Assembly (NCBI GenBank): GCA_034678545.1
Contig: JAXDBS010000082.1
Location: 1 to 13,103, forward strand
DNA length: 13,103 nucleotides
DNA from: UBA5614 sp034678545
GTDB taxonomy: Bacteria; Cloacimonadota; Cloacimonadia; Cloacimonadales; Cloacimonadaceae
Direction: 5' to 3'
Both the position numbers and the translations under genes were made by a program. Positions 1 through 8,747 of the stretch are shown here, piece by piece (position 1 is the stretch's first letter; each line of letters starts with the position of its first letter). The notes under the pieces were generated by a model. That model was not told where the DNA came from. It was given only the letters and a program-made list of their open reading frames with translations, and made no database searches.

Positions 1-1
1 G

Positions 2-1231
2 CATTCCAGGCTCGAGGACGACGGCAAGGGCGGATTGAAACTGGCGGGCGAACTGACTGAACCTTACATAGTCAGGCCCACCTCCGAAACCATCATCGGC
101 GAATCTTTTTCCCGCTGGGTGAACTCATACCGGGACCTGCCGCTCCTGATCAACCAATGGGCCAACATAGTGCGGTGGGAGATGCGGACCCGGATGTTTC
201 TGCGGACCGCCGAGTTCCTCTGGCAGGAAGGGCACACGGTGCATGAGAATGAATCAGACGCCATGCAGGAAACACTCAAAATGCTTGATGTATATGCGGA
301 ATTCGCCGAGCAGTATTTGGCAATTCCCGTGATCAAGGGCGAAAAAACAGAAAGCGAAAGATTCCCGGGAGCGGTCTCAACCTATAGCATCGAAGCCATG
401 ATGCAGGACAGGAAAGCGCTCCAAAGCGGAACTTCGCATTTCCTGGGCCAGAACTTCGCCAAATCGAGCAATATCAAATTCCAAAACCGCAACGGCGAAG
501 TGGAATATGCCTGGACCACCAGCTGGGGAGTCTCCACACGCCTGATTGGAGCCCTGATCATGTCCCACAGCGACGACAACGGACTTGTGCTGCCTCCCAG
601 AATAGCCCCCGCACACGCTGTGATCATCCCGATTTACAAGAATGAGGAAGAACGCAAACAGATCATGGATTTTGTGAACGAGATCAAATCTGTCCTGAAA
701 AAAGTGATGTACGATGATATCCACCTGCGCCTGGAAGTGGATGACCGGGATCTGACTTCCAGCGAGAGAGGCTGGCATTGGATCAAAAAAGGCATCCCAG
801 TCAGAATGGAGATAGGCCCCAGGGACCTCCAGCAGAGGAGCGTTTACATGAGCAGGCGAGATAAAGATCCCAAGGACAAAAAATCCGTCCCGTTAGAGGA
901 ACTGGCATCAGCGCTGCCAGTGATCCTGGATGATATCCAGAATTCCATATTCACAAAAGCGCAGGAATACAGACAGCAAAACACCGTGAAAATTGATGAC
1001 AGGGAAAGCTTCTTAAAGTACTTTACACCTAAAAACGAGGAGCAACCCGAGATACACGGCGGCTTTGCCAACTCTCACTGGTGCGGCAGTCCGGAATGCG
1101 AAACACAGATCAAGGAAAGTCTCAAGGTGACAGTCCGCTGCATTCCCCTGAACGCTGAACCAGAAACAGGCATCTGCATAAACTGCGGTAAACCGTCCCA
1201 ACGACGGGTCATTTTTGCCAAGGCATATTGA
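2..1231 (+). CDS. proS: Prolyl-tRNA synthetase, archaeal/eukaryotic type, 5'-truncated by the window edge
   Basis: Class II aminoacyl-tRNA synthetase that charges tRNA-Pro with proline in the cytoplasm. The frame is open from base 2, and the residues before the first possible start (a TTG at 35) already match the family (RLEDDGKGGLKLAGEL), so that TTG is an internal leucine and the true start lies upstream. 409 residues are visible; the family is usually about 470-480, so roughly 70 N-terminal residues are missing. Visible landmarks, numbered from base 2: PYIVRPTSET near residue 21, motif 2 RWEMRTR near 58, the WGVSTRLIGALIMSHSDDNG motif-3 region, then the anticodon-binding domain and a C-terminal zinc-type domain with Cys361, Cys366, Cys392 and Cys395. 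The protein ends in FAKAY; a C-terminal tyrosine is a known hallmark of this ProRS type (Thermus, archaea). The bacterial-type editing insertion is absent. Its stop lies next to the cinA start. Confidence 0.95.
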   Translation, partial: HSRLEDDGKGGLKLAGELTEPYIVRPTSETIIGESFSRWVNSYRDLPLLINQWANIVRWEMRTRMFLRTAEFLWQEGHTVHENESDAMQETLKMLDVYAEFAEQYLAIPVIKGEKTESERFPGAVSTYSIEAMMQDRKALQSGTSHFLGQNFAKSSNIKFQNRNGEVEYAWTTSWGVSTRLIGALIMSHSDDNGLVLPPRIAPAHAVIIPIYKNEEERKQIMDFVNEIKSVLKKVMYDDIHLRLEVDDRDLTSSERGWHWIKKGIPVRMEIGPRDLQQRSVYMSRRDKDPKDKKSVPLEELASALPVILDDIQNSIFTKAQEYRQQNTVKIDDRESFLKYFTPKNEEQPEIHGGFANSHWCGSPECETQIKESLKVTVRCIPLNAEPETGICINCGKPSQRRVIFAKAY

Positions 1232-1236
1232 ACCTG

Positions 1237-2463
1237 ATGCAAGAACGGCTCTGTATAATCAATATCGGAAACGAACTGCTTTTAGGGCGGACAGTAAACA
1301 CAAATTTAGCCTGGCTGGGAAAGGAACTGGCAGCCATAGGCCTGCCTGTCAGCAGATCCATCATAATCCAAGACAGCGATGCAGAAATAGAATCAGTTCT
1401 GCGGACTGCCTGGCGGGACAATGATATTCTAATAATGACCGGCGGTCTGGGACCAACAGATGATGATATTACCAAGAATGCAATAGCCAAATTCTTCAGG
1501 AAGGGGCTGGAATACCGCCCGGAAATCTGGGAACAGGTGCATGGCATATTCAGGCGAAGAGGGATAAAGACACCCCTGATAAACAAGTCTCAAGCCATGG
1601 TGCCAAAGGATTTTTCAGCCTATGCAAATGAGCTGGGAACTGCTCCCGGACTTCATTATCAGAAAGGGGGGAAACACTTTTTTGCTCTACCCGGCGTTCC
1701 GAGAGAGATGAAATACTTGTTTAGTAAATATGTAAAATTGGAGTTAACAAATACCTTCAAGAACAGGCCACTATCGATCACCACCCTTCATACCTGGGAT
1801 ATCAGCGAATCTGAATTAGCCGAGAAATTGTCCCAACTGAAAGTCCCGCAGGGAATCCAATTCGCCTGGTTGCCCCAAACAGGCAGAGTGGACTTGCGGA
1901 TCTACGGACCTGACCCGGACAAGGTATCATCATTTGAAAAAAAGCTGAGAAGCATGGTAGACAAAAATGTCTGGGGCCAGGATGAAGACACACCCCAATC
2001 AGTTTTACATGAGTTGTTAATCGCTATGGACTTGACCTTGGGGATTGCCGAGTCCTGCACGGGCGGATACCTGGGCAAGCTGATAACGGATATTCCCGGT
2101 TCCAGCCAGTATTTCCGGGGGGGAGTGATCTCGTACAGCAACAAGATGAAAATCAGTTTACTGGGAGTGAAGGCCGATACCATAGTTAAATCCAGCGCCG
2201 TCAGCAAACAAACCGCCGCTGAGATGGCTCTCGGAATCCGCAATAAATCGAAATCTGATCTTGGCCTGGCAGTCACCGGCATTGCCGGACCCGAAGGCGG
2301 CAGCAAAGAGAAGCCGGTTGGAACAGTCTGGTTTGGCATGTCCATTGGGGACAGGCTGACAACAAAGCGGGTCGTTTTCAACGGTGAAAGGGAAGCAGTC
2401 AGATTGAAAGCGGCTGAATACGTGATCTTAATGTTAATAAAGGCACTCAGGAGCAACTCATGA
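1237..2463 (+). CDS. cinA: CinA family protein (nucleotide pyrophosphatase/NMN amidase type), 408 aa
   Basis: Two-domain CinA protein. The N-terminal half is a MoaB/MogA-like (MoCF) domain, linked in the family to ADP-ribose pyrophosphatase activity: IINIGNELLLGRTVNTN near residue 7, MTGGLGPTDDDIT from residue 67, then NKSQAMVP and FALPGVPREMKYLF. The C-terminal half is a PncC-like NMN deamidase domain: GIAESCTGG at 269-277 and TGIAGPEGG from 347. Such proteins take part in pyridine-nucleotide salvage; the competence link implied by the name applies only in some bacteria. Length is normal for the full fusion. Start: the frame opens at a TTG (1228) overlapping the proS stop, but ATG at 1237 gives the usual short lead before the IGNELL motif and is preferred; an AAGG at 1220-1223 could serve either start. 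The stop overlaps the purD start by 4 bases, so the two are translationally coupled. Confidence 0.94.
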   Translation: MQERLCIINIGNELLLGRTVNTNLAWLGKELAAIGLPVSRSIIIQDSDAEIESVLRTAWRDNDILIMTGGLGPTDDDITKNAIAKFFRKGLEYRPEIWEQVHGIFRRRGIKTPLINKSQAMVPKDFSAYANELGTAPGLHYQKGGKHFFALPGVPREMKYLFSKYVKLELTNTFKNRPLSITTLHTWDISESELAEKLSQLKVPQGIQFAWLPQTGRVDLRIYGPDPDKVSSFEKKLRSMVDKNVWGQDEDTPQSVLHELLIAMDLTLGIAESCTGGYLGKLITDIPGSSQYFRGGVISYSNKMKISLLGVKADTIVKSSAVSKQTAAEMALGIRNKSKSDLGLAVTGIAGPEGGSKEKPVGTVWFGMSIGDRLTTKRVVFNGEREAVRLKAAEYVILMLIKALRSNS

Positions 2464-3716
2464 AAATCTTGATCATCGGGTCCGGAGCCAGGGAACACGC
2501 GATTGCCGAAGCTTTTCGCCGCAGTACCCAACAACCCCACATCATAGTATCGCCAGGCAATCCGGGAATCGGACGGGAGTTTGAGACCGAGGAGCTTTCC
2601 AGCTTTGAAGATATTGAGGACTTCTGCGTCATCGAAGGTATAGACTTTGTATTCGTAGGACCAGAGAAACCTCTGGCTGAAGGACTGGCAGATCATCTCA
2701 GAGGCCAGGGAATAAAGGTAATAGGACCTTCCCGAGCAGCTTCAAGAATTGAAAGCAGCAAGATTTTTGCCAAAGGGCTGATGTCAAAATACGGCATTCC
2801 CACAAGCGGGTATGAGGTTTTCTCAGATATCGGGGCAGCTTTTTCTTCGCTTGGGAACAGGTCTTATCCTATCGTGATCAAGGCTGACGGTCTGGCATAC
2901 GGCAAAGGCGCATATATTGCGCATAGTCAGGAAGAAGCGGTAAAAACCATTACTGACCTGATGCAGAACAAGACTCTGGGAGAGGCCGGCAGCCGCATCA
3001 TTATTGAAGATTACCTCAAGGGGTGGGAAGTCTCGCTGTTTGCATTTACAGACGGTGAGCACTTTGTTACGACGCTTTTTTCCCAAGACCACAAGCAACT
3101 CTACGACGGGGATGAAGGACCCAATACAGGAGGGATGGGTGCCTATGCGCCTGTGCCCGAAGCAGAACTTTTCAGAACTGAGATTGAAAAAAACATAGTG
3201 GAAAAAACCATCAATGCTATGCAGTTTGAGGGCTCTCCGTATCAGGGGATTCTATACCTCGGACTAATGATAACGCAGAACGGACCCAAAGTGATCGAGT
3301 ATAATTGCAGGTTTGGTGATCCGGAAACGCAAACCCTGCTGCCGCTGCTGGAAACAGACTTGGTGGATATCTGCCAAGCAATTCTGAAGCAAGAAGTGAA
3401 CACCCTTGAATTGAAATGGATGAACAAAAGTGCTGTCTGCGTTTATGCAGTCACATCATCTTATCCAAAAAGTAGGTCCGAGAGCGTGCCAATCACATTC
3501 ACGGCTCACATGGATTCTCATGCCTTTTACGGAGGCGTGGGGCTAACAGACAATATGCTTGTCACCGCGGGTGGCAGGGTTCTGGCAGTTACATCGATTG
3601 GATTTTCGATGAATGAAGCACGCAATAAGTGTTATCACGACCTGAACAAAGTGTTTTTTGAAGGAATGCATTACCGCAAGGACATCGGTTTGCGGGAAAA
3701 CAGCATTAGGGAATAA
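2460..3716 (+). CDS. purD: Phosphoribosylamine-glycine ligase (GAR synthetase), 418 aa
   Basis: Catalyses the ATP-dependent joining of 5-phosphoribosylamine and glycine to give glycinamide ribonucleotide, step two of de novo purine synthesis, in the cytosol. It is an ATP-grasp enzyme: the N-terminal phosphoribosylamine-binding domain begins MKILIIGSGAREHAI; KADGLAYGKG starts at residue 141 and IIEDYLKGWEVS follows; DEGPNTGGMGAYAPVP starts at 218; the metal-binding strand EYNCRFGDPETQ starts near 280 (a Cys stands where many homologues have Val). The C-terminal domain VTAGGRVLAVTSIG is present, so the enzyme is complete at slightly under the usual 420-430 aa. It starts inside the cinA stop (ATGA, 2460-2463) and ends 18 bases before porU. 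No other purine genes are visible, so this is a scattered pur gene rather than part of a pur operon. Confidence 0.97.
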   Translation: MKILIIGSGAREHAIAEAFRRSTQQPHIIVSPGNPGIGREFETEELSSFEDIEDFCVIEGIDFVFVGPEKPLAEGLADHLRGQGIKVIGPSRAASRIESSKIFAKGLMSKYGIPTSGYEVFSDIGAAFSSLGNRSYPIVIKADGLAYGKGAYIAHSQEEAVKTITDLMQNKTLGEAGSRIIIEDYLKGWEVSLFAFTDGEHFVTTLFSQDHKQLYDGDEGPNTGGMGAYAPVPEAELFRTEIEKNIVEKTINAMQFEGSPYQGILYLGLMITQNGPKVIEYNCRFGDPETQTLLPLLETDLVDICQAILKQEVNTLELKWMNKSAVCVYAVTSSYPKSRSESVPITFTAHMDSHAFYGGVGLTDNMLVTAGGRVLAVTSIGFSMNEARNKCYHDLNKVFFEGMHYRKDIGLRENSIRE

Positions 3717-3723
3717 TGAATCT

Positions 3724-3727
3724 GAGG
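3724..3727 (+). promoter_or_regulatory. Ribosome binding site of porU
   Basis: GAGG, 7 bases before the ATG at 3735. It fixes the start so that translation begins directly with a signal peptide. Confidence 0.6.
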
Positions 3728-3734
3728 TTAAAAA

Positions 3735-6700
3735 ATGAATAGATACTTGAAAATAACGATCTTCTGCTTTGCGCTGACGCTGTTTTGCAGTTCCTTGGCC
3801 GCAGCATCCTTTACAGTTTTGGAAGAAACTCCGGATTACCTGAGGGTCAGATTTACACTGCCACAGTGGCATTTGCAGGAGTTTGAAAAAAATGGTCAGC
3901 AATGGCAACAGATAAACTGCGATTATGGTTCGATCCTTTCCCAGGAAGGCTTTCCGCTGCTCAGACAGTATTCAGACGCAATCGGTATACCCGTGGACGG
4001 AGACATCAACATCGAGGTCATATCACAGGCAACAAGCAGTTATCCCAATATCAACATCAAACCGGCAGAAAAAGCTGAAGCCAGCGAATTCGATATCTCC
4101 TATGAATTCTATCAAGACCGTGCAGCATACCAAAACAGCGAGTTGTATCCCGGCACACTAGTAGAAAAGGGCGAATCCGCCTACGTCGGCGACAGGCATA
4201 TGATACCGTTACAGATCTTCCCATTCCGATACAACGCAAAAGCCAAAGAATTGTGGGTCACTGAAGAAGCCGAAATCATAGTTAGGATTAATGGTGACAA
4301 GAGCCCTAACAGAAACTGGCAGGAGACTTCCAACTATATTGATGATGCGGGCGATTCGTTTTTTCTGAATAATCAGACATCCAAAGTCTGGCGATTATCC
4401 AAAACCATGTCTTTTACCTCGCAGATCCCGAAATCCTCAAACCAACTTGTAAATGAAGTGCAGCTGATAGTTGATAGAGAGGGGATCTACAAAATCACAT
4501 ATGAATACCTTACTGCCAAAATGGAACTCATGGCAGATTCTCTGGGAATTGAGTATAATTGGGATACGAGAAGCGTAGATCCCCGCTACTTGCAGTTATC
4601 CGATGAATTCGGACCGGTAGCAGTATTTTTTTCCGGGGAGTCTGACGGTTCCTTCGATCCGGAAGATTACTTCGAGTTTTATGGCGAACGGCATTACGGC
4701 GAGATAAGCTACGCGGATGATTATACGGCAGAAAATGTATATGCACTTTCCCTTACTGACGGCTTGGGTGCCAGGATGGCTGTCGAGAACGGAGGTTTGG
4801 TTGTATCCGTAGCGTCGAATTATATCGTTCCCGATGCTTACGAAAGCACCATCCACCTGGAACAGCAAATCATACCAGAGAAACTTGGGAGAAGCTGGTC
4901 ACTCAACACGAGTTTTTACAGGGAGGACTTATGGTTCTGGGAAAAGATCACAGCACCCAATCTGGAGATCATCCCCTTTGAGTTACAATACCCGAAGGAT
5001 ACCACGATCAGGACTTTTTCAACCAAAGTGGCATTGTACGGTTTAACCTACATGGATAATCTACCCTTTGGCCAGTATGATCATAAAGCCACCATCAGAT
5101 TAAACCAATCACTGATCGACACAAAATCCTGGAGGGACCAGACTGAGCAGATCTTCCAGAACAGCAGTCCGATTCCAAATTCATATTTGCACCACGGGAC
5201 CAATTATTACTACATCAGCATGAACGGAGATACACCGATGGAAGACAGAGAGCAGATCCTCCTGGATTACATAGATCTAACTTATTGGCGCGAATACAAA
5301 ACCAGCGAGGATTTCATCAAATTCACCAAGCCTTCCAATCGGCCTTTTGGACTATACCAGTTTCAGATCGAAGGATTCTCGAATGACAAAGTATCTGTTT
5401 ACAAAATCGGTTCCAGCATTATGAACAATTTGCAGGTCGAGTCTTTCACGCTAAGCGGAGAGCAACCTTGGACTGTGACCTTTCAGGACAGTGTGGTATC
5501 GAATGATGTCAATTACTACGCAGTGACAGAAGCCGGCAAGAAACAACCGAAGAACTTCGTTGTAAACATACCGTCCACCCTGAGATCAGCACAAAATGCA
5601 GCCGATTGCGTGGTCATAACGGCATCTCAATTTACAGCTTCAGACGGCACATTACTATATAAGCAAATATGGGAAAACGCTGGATACCAGGTTGATGTAG
5701 TTGACATCCAAGACATCTACGACGAATTCAATTTCGGTATAAGATCCGCCGAAGCGATCAAAGAATTCCTGACTTTCGCTTACAACAACTGGTCCGAACC
5801 ACAGCTGAAAAGCGTGGTTTTACTGGGTGATGGCACAACGGATGAGCGCGACCACAGCAGTTCCCGGAAGTATAACATTGTTCCAGTAAAAAAACTCTGG
5901 ACATATCAGCATGGAGCAACAGCCTGTGATAATTGGTATGCATGCATAGTCGGCACCGATCCAATTCCCGATATCTCAATATCGCGAATCAACATATGGC
6001 AGAGCGATCAGATACTAACGGCGGCTCAGAAGAGCCAGACATACTTCAACGAGCCGAACTTCAATGATCTGTGGCATGGCCACCTGATACTGTCTACCGG
6101 CGGCAAGCAATCAGATGGAAATGACATTTTCTCTCAGCAGTCAGAGCAGATCAGGAGAACCCAAATACCTAATTCTATTCGAGCATCCAGAGTGTATACA
6201 AATACACAATCAGTAAGCCCTGAGTTTTACGGTGTAACGTCTACGTTAATGAGTAAAATCAATGACGGTGCGATCTATCTCCAATTCATGGGGCACGGAG
6301 GGGGAAGGATCTGGGCAGATTATAATTTGTTCAATTTTAACAATGTGTCATCACTTAACAATGAAAACTACCCTTATGTTGTGAGCCTTGCCTGTTATTG
6401 CGGCGCTTTTGACACTGACGGGGCGGCATCCATCAGCGAGGCGTTGATTCTAGCCCCTGACAAAGGGGCAATAGCAGCCTTCGGGTTTTCAGGTTTGGGA
6501 TACCTGTATAACGATCTTGATATGGGATTGGCAATCAACGAGTGTCTTTTCAAATATGATTTCGATTCTCTGGGTGAAGCGATGAACGTCGCCAAGGCAA
6601 AGTTCTACGTCAACACAGGTTCCCTGGCTGCACAGGGAGCTCTGACCCATGGCGGGGCATTATTGGGGGATCCCAACGTTAAGATAATAAAACCGCAGAA

Positions 6701-8741
6701 GAAAATCATTGTCTTCACAGACAAGGATAGCTATGCGTATAATGACACTCTCAGAGTTTCAGCCGCCTTCCAGGCAAACACCAATGCCGCCAGAACATTC
6801 GTGATGAAAACAACTGAAATTGCAATTAATCCCCCCAATGAATTTCCGGTAATCCAGGGTTCGTACAATTACAGTTTTGCATTGAATGGGGAGTCTGACG
6901 ACCAATACCTCAGGAGAGTTCATGTCAGCGGATACTCCAACCAGGGCGAGTATTACGGCATCAAGGAGATTGCCATCGGATCAGGCCTGTTATCCCACGC
7001 AGCAACGATTCCGGTGTCTCCCTCATGGCAGGATTCGATATATTTCCAGGCCAGAGTCAGCAGTATCCAAAATAATATCGGTAACGTTGAATGCAGAATC
7101 AGACTCGATTCCCTTGATGTTAACCCTGATTGGATTGCGATACCGATGGTGAGGACAGAGGCGGATACAACCTTGTATCAAACCGCCTACGGATTGGCTG
7201 CCCAGCCTACGGGAAAAGAATTTGTTTATAAATACAGAGCTACCCTTGCCAATAATCAGACTCAGGAATCTGTGTTGAATACGATAGTGGTTGCAGGTCC
7301 GGAATTACTAATTGAAGACATGCAGATCAGCAATCATGATAACGCTCTAAGCGTTAGCGTAAAAACCAAGAATATCGGCAACAGCGCTTCGGGTTTGACC
7401 ACGATCACGCTTACTGCATTTCAACAGGGTTTACCCTCCGTCCTGATATATAATGACGATTTCCAACCGTTGGGCATAAATGAATCAAGGGTGGTTACGA
7501 TGCCGATCGATACTCTTTTTACGGATACGGTCTTATTGCAGGCAAGTGTTAACATCCCCAACCTATTTCCGGAATGGAGCCCATATACATCGAATAACAG
7601 TTACTCCCTGACCCTGGATATGAATTATCACTTGCTTGATTCAGGCGGGGGGGCAATCAACAGCCTTGACGGCAATCTGGAATGCGAAATACCCACAAAT
7701 CTGATAATGTCCGGGCATACAGCGGTTTTTTACATAAACACGCTGGAAGAAGTAACAGCAAATGAACAGCCTGATATCACGCCTCTTGTTCTGCAATCAG
7801 GAGCCACATCGATACCTTACGAGATTGGAACCATAGACCCGGAGCTGGTTGATTCATCAGGATTCTTTGTAAATGGTAAAAAAGTCAAACTGACATTTCA
7901 CTACAGCAGCTCTGATGAACAGACACAAACCAACGAAGGCGACAACAACTACATTATATACAGATGGCAACCCGATTACAAGAAATGGATTTTCCAGGGA
8001 GGGAACATTTCCCTGGCCCAGGACAAAGTGGTCTTTGAAGTCAACAGGCAAGGCATATACACACTAATGATGAACAAGGATAGGAAAAGGCCATCAATAG
8101 ACGTCAACGTCCAAGACCAGGAATTCACAGTGGGAGGATATATCTCGGGGAAAGGCACCATTTCAATGCTTCTCAGCGATGCTAACGGCATAGATGTTTT
8201 TGACAACACTATCAAGTTATTCCTCCAGGGTGAAGAGATCCCTCAGGATCAATGGGTTAAAACAGTTAATAAGGATGATATTAACCGGATCCCGATCAAA
8301 TATCAGCTTAATCTTCAGAAAGGGGATTATACCATAGTCGTTGATTGCAAGGATCTAAACGGTAACTTCGCCACCAGAGACATTCAGTTTGTCGTCAATG
8401 ACCAGTTTGATGTTATCAACCTTGCCAATTATCCCAATCCTGTTATAGGAAAGACTGAAGATCCAAAGAACGCGGGTAGGACCCGCTTTACCTATGTGCT
8501 GACCGATGACGCAGATGAGGTGAACATCAAGATCTACACCGTGTCTGGAAGGTTGATCAGAACATTCAGCAATCTTCCTACAGGCGTGGGTTATCACGAA
8601 TATCCAAGAACCGTATACGCTTGGGATTGCAAGGACGAACAGGGATTTTATCTGGCAAACGGAGTCTATTTTTATAGGATAATGGCCAAGAAAGGCAATA
8701 AGAAAATTGAGAAAATTCAGAAGATGGCGATCTTAAAGTGA
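3735..8741 (+). CDS. porU: PorU-like gingipain-family (C25) cysteine peptidase, probable T9SS C-terminal signal sortase, 1668 aa
   Basis: Predicted cell-surface cysteine peptidase. In Bacteroidota, PorU cleaves the C-terminal signal of T9SS cargo and transfers the cargo to anionic LPS. Domains in order: Sec signal peptide 1-24 (hydrophobic core, SLAAA then S); a C25 propeptide-like region from about 30 to 180 (SQEGFPLLRQYSDAIGIPVDG); a long beta-rich linker; the C25 caspase-like domain about 622-978 with catalytic His854 in FMGHGGG and Cys887 in SLACYCGAFD, closing with GGALLGDPNVKI; Ig-like sequence; a CARDB-like module about 1188-1300; further beta domains; and a FlgD/T9SS-like C-terminal domain from about 1562 (NLANYPNP, KIYTVSGRLI, NGVYFYRI). 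It is much longer than the roughly 1160-aa P. gingivalis PorU, mainly in the region after the peptidase. The porV-like gene follows after 6 bases, as in Bacteroidota, which supports PorU over a secreted gingipain. A secreted C25 peptidase remains the alternative. Confidence 0.87.
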   Translation: MNRYLKITIFCFALTLFCSSLAAASFTVLEETPDYLRVRFTLPQWHLQEFEKNGQQWQQINCDYGSILSQEGFPLLRQYSDAIGIPVDGDINIEVISQATSSYPNINIKPAEKAEASEFDISYEFYQDRAAYQNSELYPGTLVEKGESAYVGDRHMIPLQIFPFRYNAKAKELWVTEEAEIIVRINGDKSPNRNWQETSNYIDDAGDSFFLNNQTSKVWRLSKTMSFTSQIPKSSNQLVNEVQLIVDREGIYKITYEYLTAKMELMADSLGIEYNWDTRSVDPRYLQLSDEFGPVAVFFSGESDGSFDPEDYFEFYGERHYGEISYADDYTAENVYALSLTDGLGARMAVENGGLVVSVASNYIVPDAYESTIHLEQQIIPEKLGRSWSLNTSFYREDLWFWEKITAPNLEIIPFELQYPKDTTIRTFSTKVALYGLTYMDNLPFGQYDHKATIRLNQSLIDTKSWRDQTEQIFQNSSPIPNSYLHHGTNYYYISMNGDTPMEDREQILLDYIDLTYWREYKTSEDFIKFTKPSNRPFGLYQFQIEGFSNDKVSVYKIGSSIMNNLQVESFTLSGEQPWTVTFQDSVVSNDVNYYAVTEAGKKQPKNFVVNIPSTLRSAQNAADCVVITASQFTASDGTLLYKQIWENAGYQVDVVDIQDIYDEFNFGIRSAEAIKEFLTFAYNNWSEPQLKSVVLLGDGTTDERDHSSSRKYNIVPVKKLWTYQHGATACDNWYACIVGTDPIPDISISRINIWQSDQILTAAQKSQTYFNEPNFNDLWHGHLILSTGGKQSDGNDIFSQQSEQIRRTQIPNSIRASRVYTNTQSVSPEFYGVTSTLMSKINDGAIYLQFMGHGGGRIWADYNLFNFNNVSSLNNENYPYVVSLACYCGAFDTDGAASISEALILAPDKGAIAAFGFSGLGYLYNDLDMGLAINECLFKYDFDSLGEAMNVAKAKFYVNTGSLAAQGALTHGGALLGDPNVKIIKPQKKIIVFTDKDSYAYNDTLRVSAAFQANTNAARTFVMKTTEIAINPPNEFPVIQGSYNYSFALNGESDDQYLRRVHVSGYSNQGEYYGIKEIAIGSGLLSHAATIPVSPSWQDSIYFQARVSSIQNNIGNVECRIRLDSLDVNPDWIAIPMVRTEADTTLYQTAYGLAAQPTGKEFVYKYRATLANNQTQESVLNTIVVAGPELLIEDMQISNHDNALSVSVKTKNIGNSASGLTTITLTAFQQGLPSVLIYNDDFQPLGINESRVVTMPIDTLFTDTVLLQASVNIPNLFPEWSPYTSNNSYSLTLDMNYHLLDSGGGAINSLDGNLECEIPTNLIMSGHTAVFYINTLEEVTANEQPDITPLVLQSGATSIPYEIGTIDPELVDSSGFFVNGKKVKLTFHYSSSDEQTQTNEGDNNYIIYRWQPDYKKWIFQGGNISLAQDKVVFEVNRQGIYTLMMNKDRKRPSIDVNVQDQEFTVGGYISGKGTISMLLSDANGIDVFDNTIKLFLQGEEIPQDQWVKTVNKDDINRIPIKYQLNLQKGDYTIVVDCKDLNGNFATRDIQFVVNDQFDVINLANYPNPVIGKTEDPKNAGRTRFTYVLTDDADEVNIKIYTVSGRLIRTFSNLPTGVGYHEYPRTVYAWDCKDEQGFYLANGVYFYRIMAKKGNKKIEKIQKMAILK

Positions 8742-8747
8742 GGTCAG

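Noticed and set aside
35..37. TTG as the start of proS
   Set aside because: Codons upstream of it, back to base 2, already match ProRS sequence; it is an internal leucine and the gene begins before the window.
377..778. Long antisense open frames opposite proS, cinA, purD, porU and the Wzc-like gene
   Set aside because: They lie fully opposite well-recognised genes, show no family motifs or start signals, and are explained by codon bias of the real genes.
3735..3806. Possible lipobox (TLFC) in the PorU signal peptide
   Set aside because: Phe precedes the Cys, which does not fit the lipobox; a standard signal peptidase site (AAA before S) follows shortly after.
6454..6471. GCCCCT/AGGGGC inverted repeat
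   Set aside because: Short dyad within the C25 peptidase coding region; expected by chance in 13 kb.
7996..8018. 7-base inverted repeat CCAGGGA/TCCCTGG
   Set aside because: Inside porU coding sequence, with no T-run and no regulatory context.
8472..8486. Perfect 6-base hairpin GCGGGT-AGG-ACCCGC
   Set aside because: It lies inside the porU C-terminal domain coding sequence and is followed by only three T residues, so it is not a terminator; codon content explains it.
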